This document shows positions 19,021 through 27,038 of a DNA stretch of 56,714 nucleotides, piece after piece. The position numbers and the translations under genes were made by a program. The notes below the pieces were generated by a model that worked only from the letters and a program-made list of their open reading frames with translations, was not told the DNA's origin and searched no databases. Source of the stretch: Pirellulaceae bacterium (lineage in GTDB: Bacteria; Planctomycetota; Planctomycetia; Pirellulales; Pirellulaceae); contig JALCBQ010000002.1 in assembly GCA_028066335.1 (NCBI GenBank), positions 1-56,714 on the forward strand, in the 5' to 3' direction. Numbering within the stretch: position 1 is the stretch's first letter; every line of letters starts with the position of its first letter.

Positions 19021-20412
19021 ATGCCGTCTCTATTCGTTGAAACCAACGCACTCGCCTACAGAATTTGTTTTCGGTCGGTTTTTTTTGTCGGGTTCCTCTT
19101 TGTCTCTTCGGTAGATGGTGCCAATGATGGTTTAGCCAATTCACGTTGTAGTGACACTTTTTCGGTTTGTAGCGACCTAGCTGCCTCACGCGCCCTACAG
19201 AGGGGAAGTACTGACAAAGTGAATATCAAACTCCTTAGTGGTCAAGAGTACGAAGCGACCTTGGTCGAAGTGACCGAGAAAGAGATCTATGTGCAAACGG
19301 AGGAGGGGCTCAAACAGCTTAATTTAGACAATCTTCTATCGATGACATTTAGCGGCTCTTCGGCGCCGCCTCCCTCTCCGCTGGTTTGGGTTTTATTGAC
19401 AGATGGTTCTTTTCTTGAATGTCGAAAATATCAAGTCGACGACCGTATCGCGAAAGTCGAGCTCGTTACTGGAGAAAAGGTTGAGATTCGAACGAAGCAT
19501 ATTCATTCGGTTCGCTTTAAAAAAGAACAGAAAGAATTACAACCTCAGTGGGACCTGATTATCAATGAAGAGGAGGTTTCCAGCGATTTGTTAATTGTTC
19601 GGAGGAATACACCACCCAAATTTAATGAAGAAGGAGAGCTAATCCAAGAGGGGACAATTGCTCTTGATTATTTAGAAGGTTCAATAGGAAAAATCACCGA
19701 AGAAGGGGTCGAGTTTCTTCTAGATGGGGAAGAAATCCCTCTCGTTAATCGTGAAAAAGTCGAAGGGTTACGTTACGTTCATACGACCCAAAAAAATTAC
19801 GACAAAGCGGTTGCAACGATTGAAAGTGAGGGTAAGTCACGTTGGAAGATTAGAAGTTGGACTTACAGTGAGGGTAGCTATCTGTTTACTCTCTTGTGTG
19901 GTGTCGACATAAAAACGACCAAGGACTCACTCAGTCAGATCGACTTTTCAGCCGACAAAGTCGCCTTTCTAAGCGATCTAGAGCCGACAACATTTACATG
20001 GAAGCCATATTTCTCTTTTGGGAAAAGAAGTGAAAACTATGCTAGGTTATTTACCTATCGTAAAGACCAAAGCCTTGGCGGGGAAGAGTTGCGTCTTGGA
20101 AATCAAATTTATGAAAAAGGGTTAGCTCTACGGAGCAAAACAACGATCGAGTATTGGGTAGGGCGTAAATATCGAAAACTCCTAGCAACGGTCGGCATTG
20201 ATGAAGCGACCAACGGAGCTGGCGACCTTTATTTTACTCTTCTGGCTGATGATGAGATCCTTTTTGAACGTGCTGTCACTGGTAAAGACGAACCCTTTGA
20301 GATCAATTTAGATATTGAAAAGAAGCGGCGTCTTACGATCATTGTCGACTACGGAAAAGGGCGTGATGTTTTAGATCACTTGATTTTAGGAAATATTCGG
20401 GTCATCAAATGA
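19021..20412 (+). CDS. Secreted protein with C-terminal NPCBM-like domain
   Basis: I start at the ATG at 19021; an in-frame TTG at 19003 would add six residues. A signal peptide occupies about the first 35 residues (FFVGFLFVSSVDGAND). Two small beta-barrel-like segments follow (VNIKLLSGQEYEATLVEV and a second near WVLLTDGSFLECRKYQ). The last 130 residues resemble the NPCBM domain: LGNQIYEKGLALRSKTTIEY, then KLLATVGIDE and ILGNIRVIK. NPCBM domains bind carbohydrate or act as adhesion modules outside the cytoplasm. The stop overlaps the next gene's start by four bases, tying it to the HtrA-like proteases. Confidence 0.78.
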   Translation: MPSLFVETNALAYRICFRSVFFVGFLFVSSVDGANDGLANSRCSDTFSVCSDLAASRALQRGSTDKVNIKLLSGQEYEATLVEVTEKEIYVQTEEGLKQLNLDNLLSMTFSGSSAPPPSPLVWVLLTDGSFLECRKYQVDDRIAKVELVTGEKVEIRTKHIHSVRFKKEQKELQPQWDLIINEEEVSSDLLIVRRNTPPKFNEEGELIQEGTIALDYLEGSIGKITEEGVEFLLDGEEIPLVNREKVEGLRYVHTTQKNYDKAVATIESEGKSRWKIRSWTYSEGSYLFTLLCGVDIKTTKDSLSQIDFSADKVAFLSDLEPTTFTWKPYFSFGKRSENYARLFTYRKDQSLGGEELRLGNQIYEKGLALRSKTTIEYWVGRKYRKLLATVGIDEATNGAGDLYFTLLADDEILFERAVTGKDEPFEINLDIEKKRRLTIIVDYGKGRDVLDHLILGNIRVIK

Positions 20413-22187
20413 GATTTTTAAAGCCAGATAAAACTTCAACAACGAAATGCAGACTACGTTTGCGGGCAGTTTGGGGATGTCGTCTTCTAACTATTGCGAT
20501 TTGTTTGACACCTTTGGCCCTTTCTGGCCAGGAAAATACCCCACAGACTCGCTCAAAACAGGATGATCTCGACAAACTGGTTTACAAGGCCGAGCAAGAG
20601 CGGATTCGAATCGTCCAGTCAACACTAAAATCGGCGATCTCGATCTTTGGTCCTGGTGGGAATGGTGGTGGGTCGGGGGTCGTTATTTCGGCAGATGGCT
20701 ACGCAATTACGAACTTTCATGTCACCCAACCTTGTGGTACTCATATGAAATGTTCGATGCCAAACGGGAAGCTTTACGACGCCGTTATCGTTGGGGTTGA
20801 TCCGACTGGTGATGTCGCCCTAATAAAACTCTTTTCAGAAGAACCTCTCCCTTTTGCCAAACTAGCCGATAGTAATGAGGTAGAGGTAGGACAATGGTGT
20901 TTTGCCGTTGGAAATCCTTTTTTACTTGCGACCGATTTTCAACCAACCGTAACGTATGGTCTGGTCTCTGGCGTTCATCGGTATCAATATCCTTCTGGCA
21001 CGTTGTTGGAATATACCGACTGTATTCAAGTCGATGCCTCGATCAACCCGGGGAACTCGGGAGGTCCTCTTTACAATATGAAAGGGGAGCTCATTGGAAT
21101 CAATGGGCGGGGATCGTTTGAAAAAAGGGGACGTGTCAACGTCGGTGTTGGCTATGCTATCTCGATTAATCAGGTTAAAAACTTTTTGGATTATCTCAAA
21201 AGTGGTCGTATCGTCGACCATGCAACCTTGGGAGCCCAGGTTTTCTCTGATGCCGATGGGCAGGTCGTTGTTAACAATATTTTATCGACCTCAGATGCTT
21301 ATCGTCGAGGTCTACGTTATGGCGACGAGATCGTCTTTTTTGCAGACCGACCTATTCATCATGCCAACGATTTTAAGAATGTGCTCGGGATTTATCCCAA
21401 GGGGTGGCGGGTTCCTCTTACCTTTCGACGTGAAGGGGTTCTTAACACGATTCAGGTACGTCTCGCCGGGGTGCATCGACCTGCAGAACTGTTAAATGCC
21501 GTTGAAAAGGGGGCCCCTGCTCAACGACCACCGGGGCAAAAGAAACTACCCAAAAACCATAAAGTGGTATCGAACCCAAAGGAGTATGAACAAAAAAAAG
21601 GGTACGCTAACTACTACTTTAACGAGTTACACCGAAAAAGAGTCTGGGATCGGTTCGTTAAAGTCACTGATTGGAAAAAAACAGAGGCAAATTGGCAGCT
21701 AAAATTTACTGATCAAAACAGTTCAACGGTCGAGCTTGGCCTTAATGAAAACCAGGTCGGTGGTCTCTTTCCACTCGGCCCCGAGCTCCTCGACCTCTCC
21801 AAAGACCTAGACCAGCAACTTGTTCCTCTTGGATCTGGTGGATTATTGGTCGCTGCCCACCTCTGGAAACACCTTCTTCAAGAGGGGCCTGAGAAGTTTG
21901 GTGAACTCTACTATTTAGGCGCTATGCCACTTCCGACCATGCAAAACAAACAAGAAGTCTTTGTGGCAGTTCACGATGTTGTTGAATGTCGTTTTTACTT
22001 CGATTCTGAAACTGGTTTGTTAAGTTTACTCGAGTTATATCCCGATGAAATGACCGATCCGTGTGAGATTTACTTTACCAATTACCAGGTTCAGGAAGGT
22101 ATGAAAGTTCCCGTCCACTGGAGAGTCATCTGGAGTGACTTCGAGTTTTCTAACATGCAGCTCAAAGAGCTCAAGATTACAAAGTAA
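20409..22187 (+). CDS. HtrA/DegP-like serine protease with PDZ domain (catalytic triad intact)
   Basis: A 592-residue protein with a signal sequence (about 20-40, ending ALSG|Q). The trypsin-like S1C domain has His104 in TNFHV, Asp135 in DPTGDVALIK and Ser217 in NPGNSGGPL, so the triad is complete. A PDZ domain follows (about 270-355, HATLGAQVF and GDEIVFFADRPI). The remaining 230 residues are a C-terminal extension with no family I recognise. HtrA proteases degrade or refold misfolded envelope proteins. It is the first of three HtrA-like genes in tandem and the only one that appears able to cleave. It overlaps the NPCBM gene by four bases. Confidence 0.92.
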   Translation: MRFLKPDKTSTTKCRLRLRAVWGCRLLTIAICLTPLALSGQENTPQTRSKQDDLDKLVYKAEQERIRIVQSTLKSAISIFGPGGNGGGSGVVISADGYAITNFHVTQPCGTHMKCSMPNGKLYDAVIVGVDPTGDVALIKLFSEEPLPFAKLADSNEVEVGQWCFAVGNPFLLATDFQPTVTYGLVSGVHRYQYPSGTLLEYTDCIQVDASINPGNSGGPLYNMKGELIGINGRGSFEKRGRVNVGVGYAISINQVKNFLDYLKSGRIVDHATLGAQVFSDADGQVVVNNILSTSDAYRRGLRYGDEIVFFADRPIHHANDFKNVLGIYPKGWRVPLTFRREGVLNTIQVRLAGVHRPAELLNAVEKGAPAQRPPGQKKLPKNHKVVSNPKEYEQKKGYANYYFNELHRKRVWDRFVKVTDWKKTEANWQLKFTDQNSSTVELGLNENQVGGLFPLGPELLDLSKDLDQQLVPLGSGGLLVAAHLWKHLLQEGPEKFGELYYLGAMPLPTMQNKQEVFVAVHDVVECRFYFDSETGLLSLLELYPDEMTDPCEIYFTNYQVQEGMKVPVHWRVIWSDFEFSNMQLKELKITK

Positions 22188-22192
22188 ATACG

Positions 22193-23236
22193 ATGAAAGA
22201 CCTCATGACAAATATTATGAACCTCACTTGGCTTCTTTTAGTGTTGCTAGGATGCACGACCTTTTCAAATAGTGGGATCGCTCACCAAAGGTACCCTGCC
22301 GATGGTTCTTTCACAAAAGTTGTTCAAAAAATCCAACCCAAAATTATCAAAATTTATGGAGCTGGTGGATTTCGTGGCCTCGAATCGTATCAGAGTGGTT
22401 TTCTCATTTCGAACGAAGGGCATATTTTGACGAGTTGGAGTTACGTCCTCGATTCGGATATCGTTTTAGCCGTATTGGATGATGGCAAAAAGTATCCGGC
22501 AACACTCGTCGGAATGGATCCTCAATACGAGATTGCTATCCTCAAAATCGACGTGACCGAGTTACCTTTCTTTGACCTTTCCCAAACACTTGAATCGGAG
22601 GTCGGTATGAAGGTCTTGGCTTTTAGTAATCTTTATGGGATTGCCGTCGGTAACGAGGCAAGCAGCGTGTTGCACGGCTATATCTGTGCAAAAACAAAGT
22701 TAACTGTACGCCAGGGAAGTCGGAAAATTAACTACGATGGTGAGGTCTTGGTTCTTGATGCGATGTCCAATAACCCAGGGGCAGCAGGAGGGGCACTCGT
22801 TAGTGGCAGTGGTGATCTATTAGGAATTTTAGGGAAAGAGCTCAAAAATGATCTCACGGGGACATGGATTAACTACGCGATTCCAATCGCTGAACTAGAG
22901 GGGGTCGTTGGCGATATTCTCAGTGGTAATGAACGTGTTGCCAGGGCCGAAACAATTAAGCCAAAACAAGCGATGTCGACCCAATTCCTGGGCATTGTCA
23001 CTTTACCTAATATCTTGTCGAAGACACCTCCATTTGTTGATCACGTCCTTGACAAATCGCCGGCAAAAGAGGGGGGGCTTATGGCAGACGACCTGATATT
23101 ATTTGTCAATAAAAGACGGATTACTTCGTGTGATGACCTCGACGAGGAGCTCTCATTTATCGATCAAGAAGATATCGTAACTCTTTTGGTTCAGCGGGGT
23201 GAAAAGTTAATGACTCTCGATTTAGAAATCGAATAA
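22193..23236 (+). CDS. HtrA-like pseudoprotease with PDZ domain (triad lost)
   Basis: A 347-residue protein five bases after the active HtrA gene. The N-terminus LLLVLLGCTTFSN has a possible lipobox with Cys21. The trypsin-like fold is readable, but the catalytic residues are changed. The His motif TNxHV is TSWSYV, the Asp motif reads DPQYEIAILK (Glu113), and NPGNSGG has become NPGAAGG (Ala198). A PDZ-like domain follows (about 260-345, VLDKSPAKEGGLMADD). It should fold like HtrA but not cleave, so it may regulate or scaffold the upstream active enzyme. The reading frame is clean, so it is not a decaying pseudogene. Confidence 0.85.
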   Translation: MKDLMTNIMNLTWLLLVLLGCTTFSNSGIAHQRYPADGSFTKVVQKIQPKIIKIYGAGGFRGLESYQSGFLISNEGHILTSWSYVLDSDIVLAVLDDGKKYPATLVGMDPQYEIAILKIDVTELPFFDLSQTLESEVGMKVLAFSNLYGIAVGNEASSVLHGYICAKTKLTVRQGSRKINYDGEVLVLDAMSNNPGAAGGALVSGSGDLLGILGKELKNDLTGTWINYAIPIAELEGVVGDILSGNERVARAETIKPKQAMSTQFLGIVTLPNILSKTPPFVDHVLDKSPAKEGGLMADDLILFVNKRRITSCDDLDEELSFIDQEDIVTLLVQRGEKLMTLDLEIE

Positions 23237-23315
23237 CCACCCGGATAACAAGAAACGACAAGAGTAGCCCAAAAGCTAAAAGCTAAATAATTATATTCCA
23301 TAGGCGTACTAGCTA

Positions 23316-25409
23316 ATGAAACGAATATTTAAAGAGGGAACGAGAGAAAAAGGATTCGCCAAAGAACGATTTGAGTTCGGCATTCGGTCTTTTTGGTTTG
23401 CGATTCTTTTTTTTATTGCCAGCTTTGTCAATCTTTCCGAACTGGCGGCTCAACAAGACGACAAACTTTTACAATTACAAGAAGGGGCGATTGTCAAAGC
23501 GACACAGAAGGTCTCCCCTTCAATCGTCCAGATTCAAGCCTTTGGTGGCCTTGAGGCCGTTGGAGAGGTCGTTGTCGGTACTGCTCCGACAACCGGGATC
23601 GTTGTTTCACCGGATGGTTATTTGTTATCGAGTCTCTTTAGCTTCGTTCAAATGCCTTCTTCGATTACGGTTACTCTTCCCGATGGGCAGATGAAGGTTG
23701 CCAAGATCGTCGCCAGAGACCACGCACGTATGTTGATTTTACTCAAAGTTGAGGTTGAAGAACCACTGCTAGTCCCTGAATTTGTCGATCGGAATGAGTT
23801 GCAGGTCGGTCAGACGGTTATTGCTTTGGGAAAAACATTTAGTCCCAAAACAGCCAACCTCTCGGTCGGTATTCTGAGTGCCAAAGAGCGTATTTATGGA
23901 AAAGCGATACAGACAGATGCAAAAATATCACCTGTCAATTACGGCGGTCCATTGATCGATCTTTACGGACGGGTTACAGGTGTTTTGGTTCCTCTTTCCC
24001 CCCAGCCGGCCGGTGCAGTAGAAGGTGTCGCCGGTGCTCAATGGTACGATTCAGGTATTGGGTTTGCTGTACCGGTAACCGATATTTTGCCTCACCTAGA
24101 AAAGATGAAAAAAGGGGAAGACCTTTACCCTGGAAAAATAGGGCTAAACCTCAAGGGGAAAAATCTCTACGTCGATACAGCGGAGGTTACTAGTGTTATC
24201 CCCAATTCACCAGCAGCCAAAGCGGGGTTCAAGCCAAAAGATAAAATTATTCGAGCCGGTGGAATTACAATAGAAAGACAGGCTCAATTCCATCATGTTT
24301 TAGGAAAATTGTATGGTGGAGAGACGTTAGAGCTGACCTATCTACGTGAGGGGAAAGAGTCTCAGGTTACTGTAACATTGGCCGAGAAGCTACTTCCTTA
24401 CCGTTTCCCTTTTTTGGGTGTTTTAGCAGGGAACGAGCCGACAGACCAAAGTGAAAGTGGTCTTCAGATTCGTTATTTGTTCCCGGATAGTCCTGCGGAG
24501 AAAGCTGGCCTGGCCGCCGAAGATCGAATCCATACAATTGCCAAAGAGCCAGTCAACTCCTGGGATGAAGCCATTGCGATACTGGCGACACACTCAGTTG
24601 GAGAGAAGGTAACGATCGAAGTTGCCACCAAAGGGGAACGTTCAGTCAAAGAGGTAACGTTGGCCTCCTTGCCGACAACGATCAAAACAGAGATTCCACC
24701 CTGGTCGTTCGAGGCGACCGATCTACCCGAAGTCGAGAAAGAAATCGAAACTGGTTTTCTTGAGGCCAAGCTTGGCGATGAGAAGAACGGGGCCTTTCTT
24801 TACGTTCCGAAAAATTACCATCCGGCCGTTTCTCATGGTTTAATAGTCCATCTTCTTTCGCCAGCCGATCGACACGAGTCTGCGACCCTTACTCCTGAAA
24901 AATTATTAGAAAAACGGCGTGCTCTTTCGAAAAAATGGCGGCCATATTGCGAGGAGAGAAATTGGATTTTGTTAGCCATCGAACCAACCGACCATAGGGG
25001 ATGGGGACCGACTGAAGGCGATGTCATTCAAAAAATTGTGCAGCGTCAGTTAGGAAGGTATACGATCGATCCAGCTCGTACCCTCCTTTATGGTGAGGGT
25101 GCCTCCGGGGCGATGGCCTACATGACTGGCTTTGCACAAAGGTCATGGTGTCGTGGTATTATAGCGATTGAGGCCGAGTTACCAATGAGTCGTGCAGTTT
25201 TACAAAATGATCCGATAGAACGTTTAGCTATCTATTATGGTGCCCATAAAAAAACCGAAGAGACAGCGAGCGTTCTTGCAGGACTTGCCAAGCAGTTTTT
25301 TCCCATTACCGAAAAAGAATTCTCCCGGCAAAAGAGGGGAAATGAAAAGGTAACTGATGCAGAGTTCGATGAAATCGCCCAGTGGATCGATGCGCTAGGA
25401 CGATTTTAG
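23316..25409 (+). CDS. HtrA-like pseudoprotease, two PDZ domains and C-terminal alpha/beta-hydrolase-like domain
   Basis: A 697-residue protein with a signal sequence (about 25-45, LSELAAQ|Q). The HtrA-like domain lacks the triad: SSLFSFV replaces TNxHV, ARDHARMLILLKV has Met139 where Asp is expected, and SPVNYGGPL has Tyr209 in place of Ser. Two PDZ domains follow (about 275-360 and 375-460). From about 485 the protein resembles a polyhydroxybutyrate-depolymerase/esterase-like hydrolase: FLYVPKNYHPAVSHGLIVHL, then a nucleophile elbow GEGASGAMAY with Ser597. The elbow reads GxSxA, not the usual GxSxG, so activity is uncertain. It lies 79 bases after the previous gene and ends the tight operon. 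Confidence 0.83.
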   Translation: MKRIFKEGTREKGFAKERFEFGIRSFWFAILFFIASFVNLSELAAQQDDKLLQLQEGAIVKATQKVSPSIVQIQAFGGLEAVGEVVVGTAPTTGIVVSPDGYLLSSLFSFVQMPSSITVTLPDGQMKVAKIVARDHARMLILLKVEVEEPLLVPEFVDRNELQVGQTVIALGKTFSPKTANLSVGILSAKERIYGKAIQTDAKISPVNYGGPLIDLYGRVTGVLVPLSPQPAGAVEGVAGAQWYDSGIGFAVPVTDILPHLEKMKKGEDLYPGKIGLNLKGKNLYVDTAEVTSVIPNSPAAKAGFKPKDKIIRAGGITIERQAQFHHVLGKLYGGETLELTYLREGKESQVTVTLAEKLLPYRFPFLGVLAGNEPTDQSESGLQIRYLFPDSPAEKAGLAAEDRIHTIAKEPVNSWDEAIAILATHSVGEKVTIEVATKGERSVKEVTLASLPTTIKTEIPPWSFEATDLPEVEKEIETGFLEAKLGDEKNGAFLYVPKNYHPAVSHGLIVHLLSPADRHESATLTPEKLLEKRRALSKKWRPYCEERNWILLAIEPTDHRGWGPTEGDVIQKIVQRQLGRYTIDPARTLLYGEGASGAMAYMTGFAQRSWCRGIIAIEAELPMSRAVLQNDPIERLAIYYGAHKKTEETASVLAGLAKQFFPITEKEFSRQKRGNEKVTDAEFDEIAQWIDALGRF

Positions 25410-25604
25410 CCGATAGAACCCCCCTTCATTGTTCGCCTTTACCTTGCCAAGACTTGGTCCATTTTTTAGATAGGTGTCGCTAGTCGAAGGAGTCTGGCCA
25501 CGCCGATGGGTTCCACTCTTTACGCAAGGACGATCGGTGCTAAATTAAGTAAGCGGCCGATATTTTGAGAGAGCCTCGGTAGATATTTTTTTGCAAATCG
25601 TTCA

Positions 25605-25955
25605 ATGCAACGGGTGATTGCAACAGTAAAACAGGAAAGAGCGTTGAAACAAAAAATATTATGGCTAGGCATCTTCTTGTTTTGCCTTTCGTTGAGTTTT
25701 CTGGGAGGAACCTTTCCCGTAACCAATCGGTACCTTGGCGGAGGGCTCTTTCGGATTTCGCTTGTTCTATTGGCCTGGGCTGCCGCCTACGATGATTTAA
25801 AAAAAATTGGCCAACAATTCCGCTCGGTTCCGCCGTGGTATTTTCGGTTATTGCTGGGGGCGTTATTGGTCGTTGCCCTTCAGCCATGGTCGGCAATTTT
25901 TGTCCTCCCTTTTCTCTTTTTTGCGTGGCTCGTTTGCCAATCGTTGAGGCGCTAG
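25605..25955 (+). CDS. Small integral membrane protein
   Basis: A 116-residue hypothetical protein with three hydrophobic segments (about 18-36, 43-60 and 80-110) and basic cytoplasmic loops (LKKIGQQFRS). It follows the HtrA gene by 195 bases. Its stop codon overlaps the stop of the convergent isomerase gene by four bases (25952-25955). I do not recognise the family. The clear membrane topology and clean fit between neighbours favour a real gene, but there is no good ribosome binding site. Confidence 0.55.
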   Translation: MQRVIATVKQERALKQKILWLGIFLFCLSLSFLGGTFPVTNRYLGGGLFRISLVLLAWAAAYDDLKKIGQQFRSVPPWYFRLLLGALLVVALQPWSAIFVLPFLFFAWLVCQSLRR

Positions 25956-26794
25956 CAGATTGTTTCTTTGAGTCTTTGTAAAAGGGCGACTGCCTGACCG
26001 ATCTCCTCTTTTTGTCGTTTGGGCTCTTGGGGGATTTCTCGTTCAATTGTGAGTGGGCCTGTATAGCCGATTTTTTTGAGAAGGCGAAGGTAGGCCTCGA
26101 TATTGACATCGCCAGCACCTAGAGGAACCTCAGCTCCCCAATCGACACCGGGATTCTTCGACCATGTCGCATCTTTGCAGTGGATACTACGGACATGTGT
26201 GCCTAATTTTTCGAGTGCTTCCAGTGGTTCCCCCGTTCCATAGAGGATCATATTGGCTGGATCAAAATTGACATGTAAATTTTTTCGATCGACTTTTTGA
26301 AGAAACTCAATCAATGCCTCGACCGTCTCTTGTCCAGTTTCAAGGTGAAGCGATTGACCATTTGCATGGCAGTGATCGCATATCTCTTGAGTAACCCTAA
26401 GAACGTCGGCGTAATCGTCTGAGGTCGTGTCGTGAGGGACAAAGCCGACATGAAGGCCAACGACCGAGCAACCAAGAAGTTTAGCAAAGTCGGCGATTTC
26501 CTTCATTTCCTGGGACCGCTTCTCTCGTGTCGTCTCGGGGACGAGACCGACCGTTTCGGCAACGGTTGGGATATCGGCATAACTTTCGCCTTCAAAGCCA
26601 CCAAAAACACAACTAATCGTAATGCCATACGAGGCGAGTTTCTCAAGAAACAGCTTTGCCTTTTCAGGTGTTCGGTTCTCCTTCGACGGAGCATGAAGAT
26701 GGATCGTTGGGATTTGAAGTTCATGAACGATATCTAGCTGAACCCCTAGTCCCGCATCGATACTGGCAAAGACGCCAATAGGCCAATTTTTCAT
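25952..26794 (-). CDS. Sugar-phosphate isomerase/epimerase (AP endonuclease 2 TIM-barrel family)
   Basis: A 280-residue cytoplasmic protein with an AGGAG ribosome binding site before its ATG. The TIM-barrel pattern of this family is visible: SCVFGGFEGE, VGLHVGFVP, LHLETGQET with the metal-ligand Glu, NFDPANMILYG with Asp, RSIHCKDATW with His, and TIEREI with the last Glu near the C-terminus. Such enzymes isomerise or epimerise sugars or inositol derivatives with a divalent metal. The exact substrate cannot be told. The neighbouring Gfo/Idh/MocA oxidoreductase on the same strand fits a sugar or cyclitol pathway. Confidence 0.88.
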   Translation of the reverse strand: MKNWPIGVFASIDAGLGVQLDIVHELQIPTIHLHAPSKENRTPEKAKLFLEKLASYGITISCVFGGFEGESYADIPTVAETVGLVPETTREKRSQEMKEIADFAKLLGCSVVGLHVGFVPHDTTSDDYADVLRVTQEICDHCHANGQSLHLETGQETVEALIEFLQKVDRKNLHVNFDPANMILYGTGEPLEALEKLGTHVRSIHCKDATWSKNPGVDWGAEVPLGAGDVNIEAYLRLLKKIGYTGPLTIEREIPQEPKRQKEEIGQAVALLQRLKETIC

Positions 26795-26997
26795 AGAAAC
26801 GATCTCCTGTTATTATTTGGGGTTTTGTGTTGTCGATTTAGTGATATTTATCAGAGCTAAATAAAAAACCGGCTACTTTAAACTCTGTTTGTGAAAACGG
26901 GTCGCTGAGTTTTTCGGTGAATTTCTGAAATTGAAATTTCTAACAATAGTAAGCCAAAGGAGAGTGTTCGGTAAACTCCCCAATCAGTGAATGAGAG

Positions 26998-27033
26998 ACT
27001 GGCTATAAGGACTGGCTATGGGGACTGGTTATA
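26998..27033. repeat. Three 13-base degenerate tandem repeats
   Basis: ACTGGCTATA (26998), ACTGGCTATG (27011) and ACTGGTTATA (27024) recur every 13 bases, just downstream of the stop of the oxidoreductase gene. No function is apparent. Confidence 0.6.
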
Positions 27034-27038
27034 GAGTA

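Noticed and set aside
22193..25409. Pseudogenes among the HtrA-like genes
   Set aside because: Both frames are full length with PDZ domains and export signals; only the catalytic residues changed, which fits pseudoproteases.
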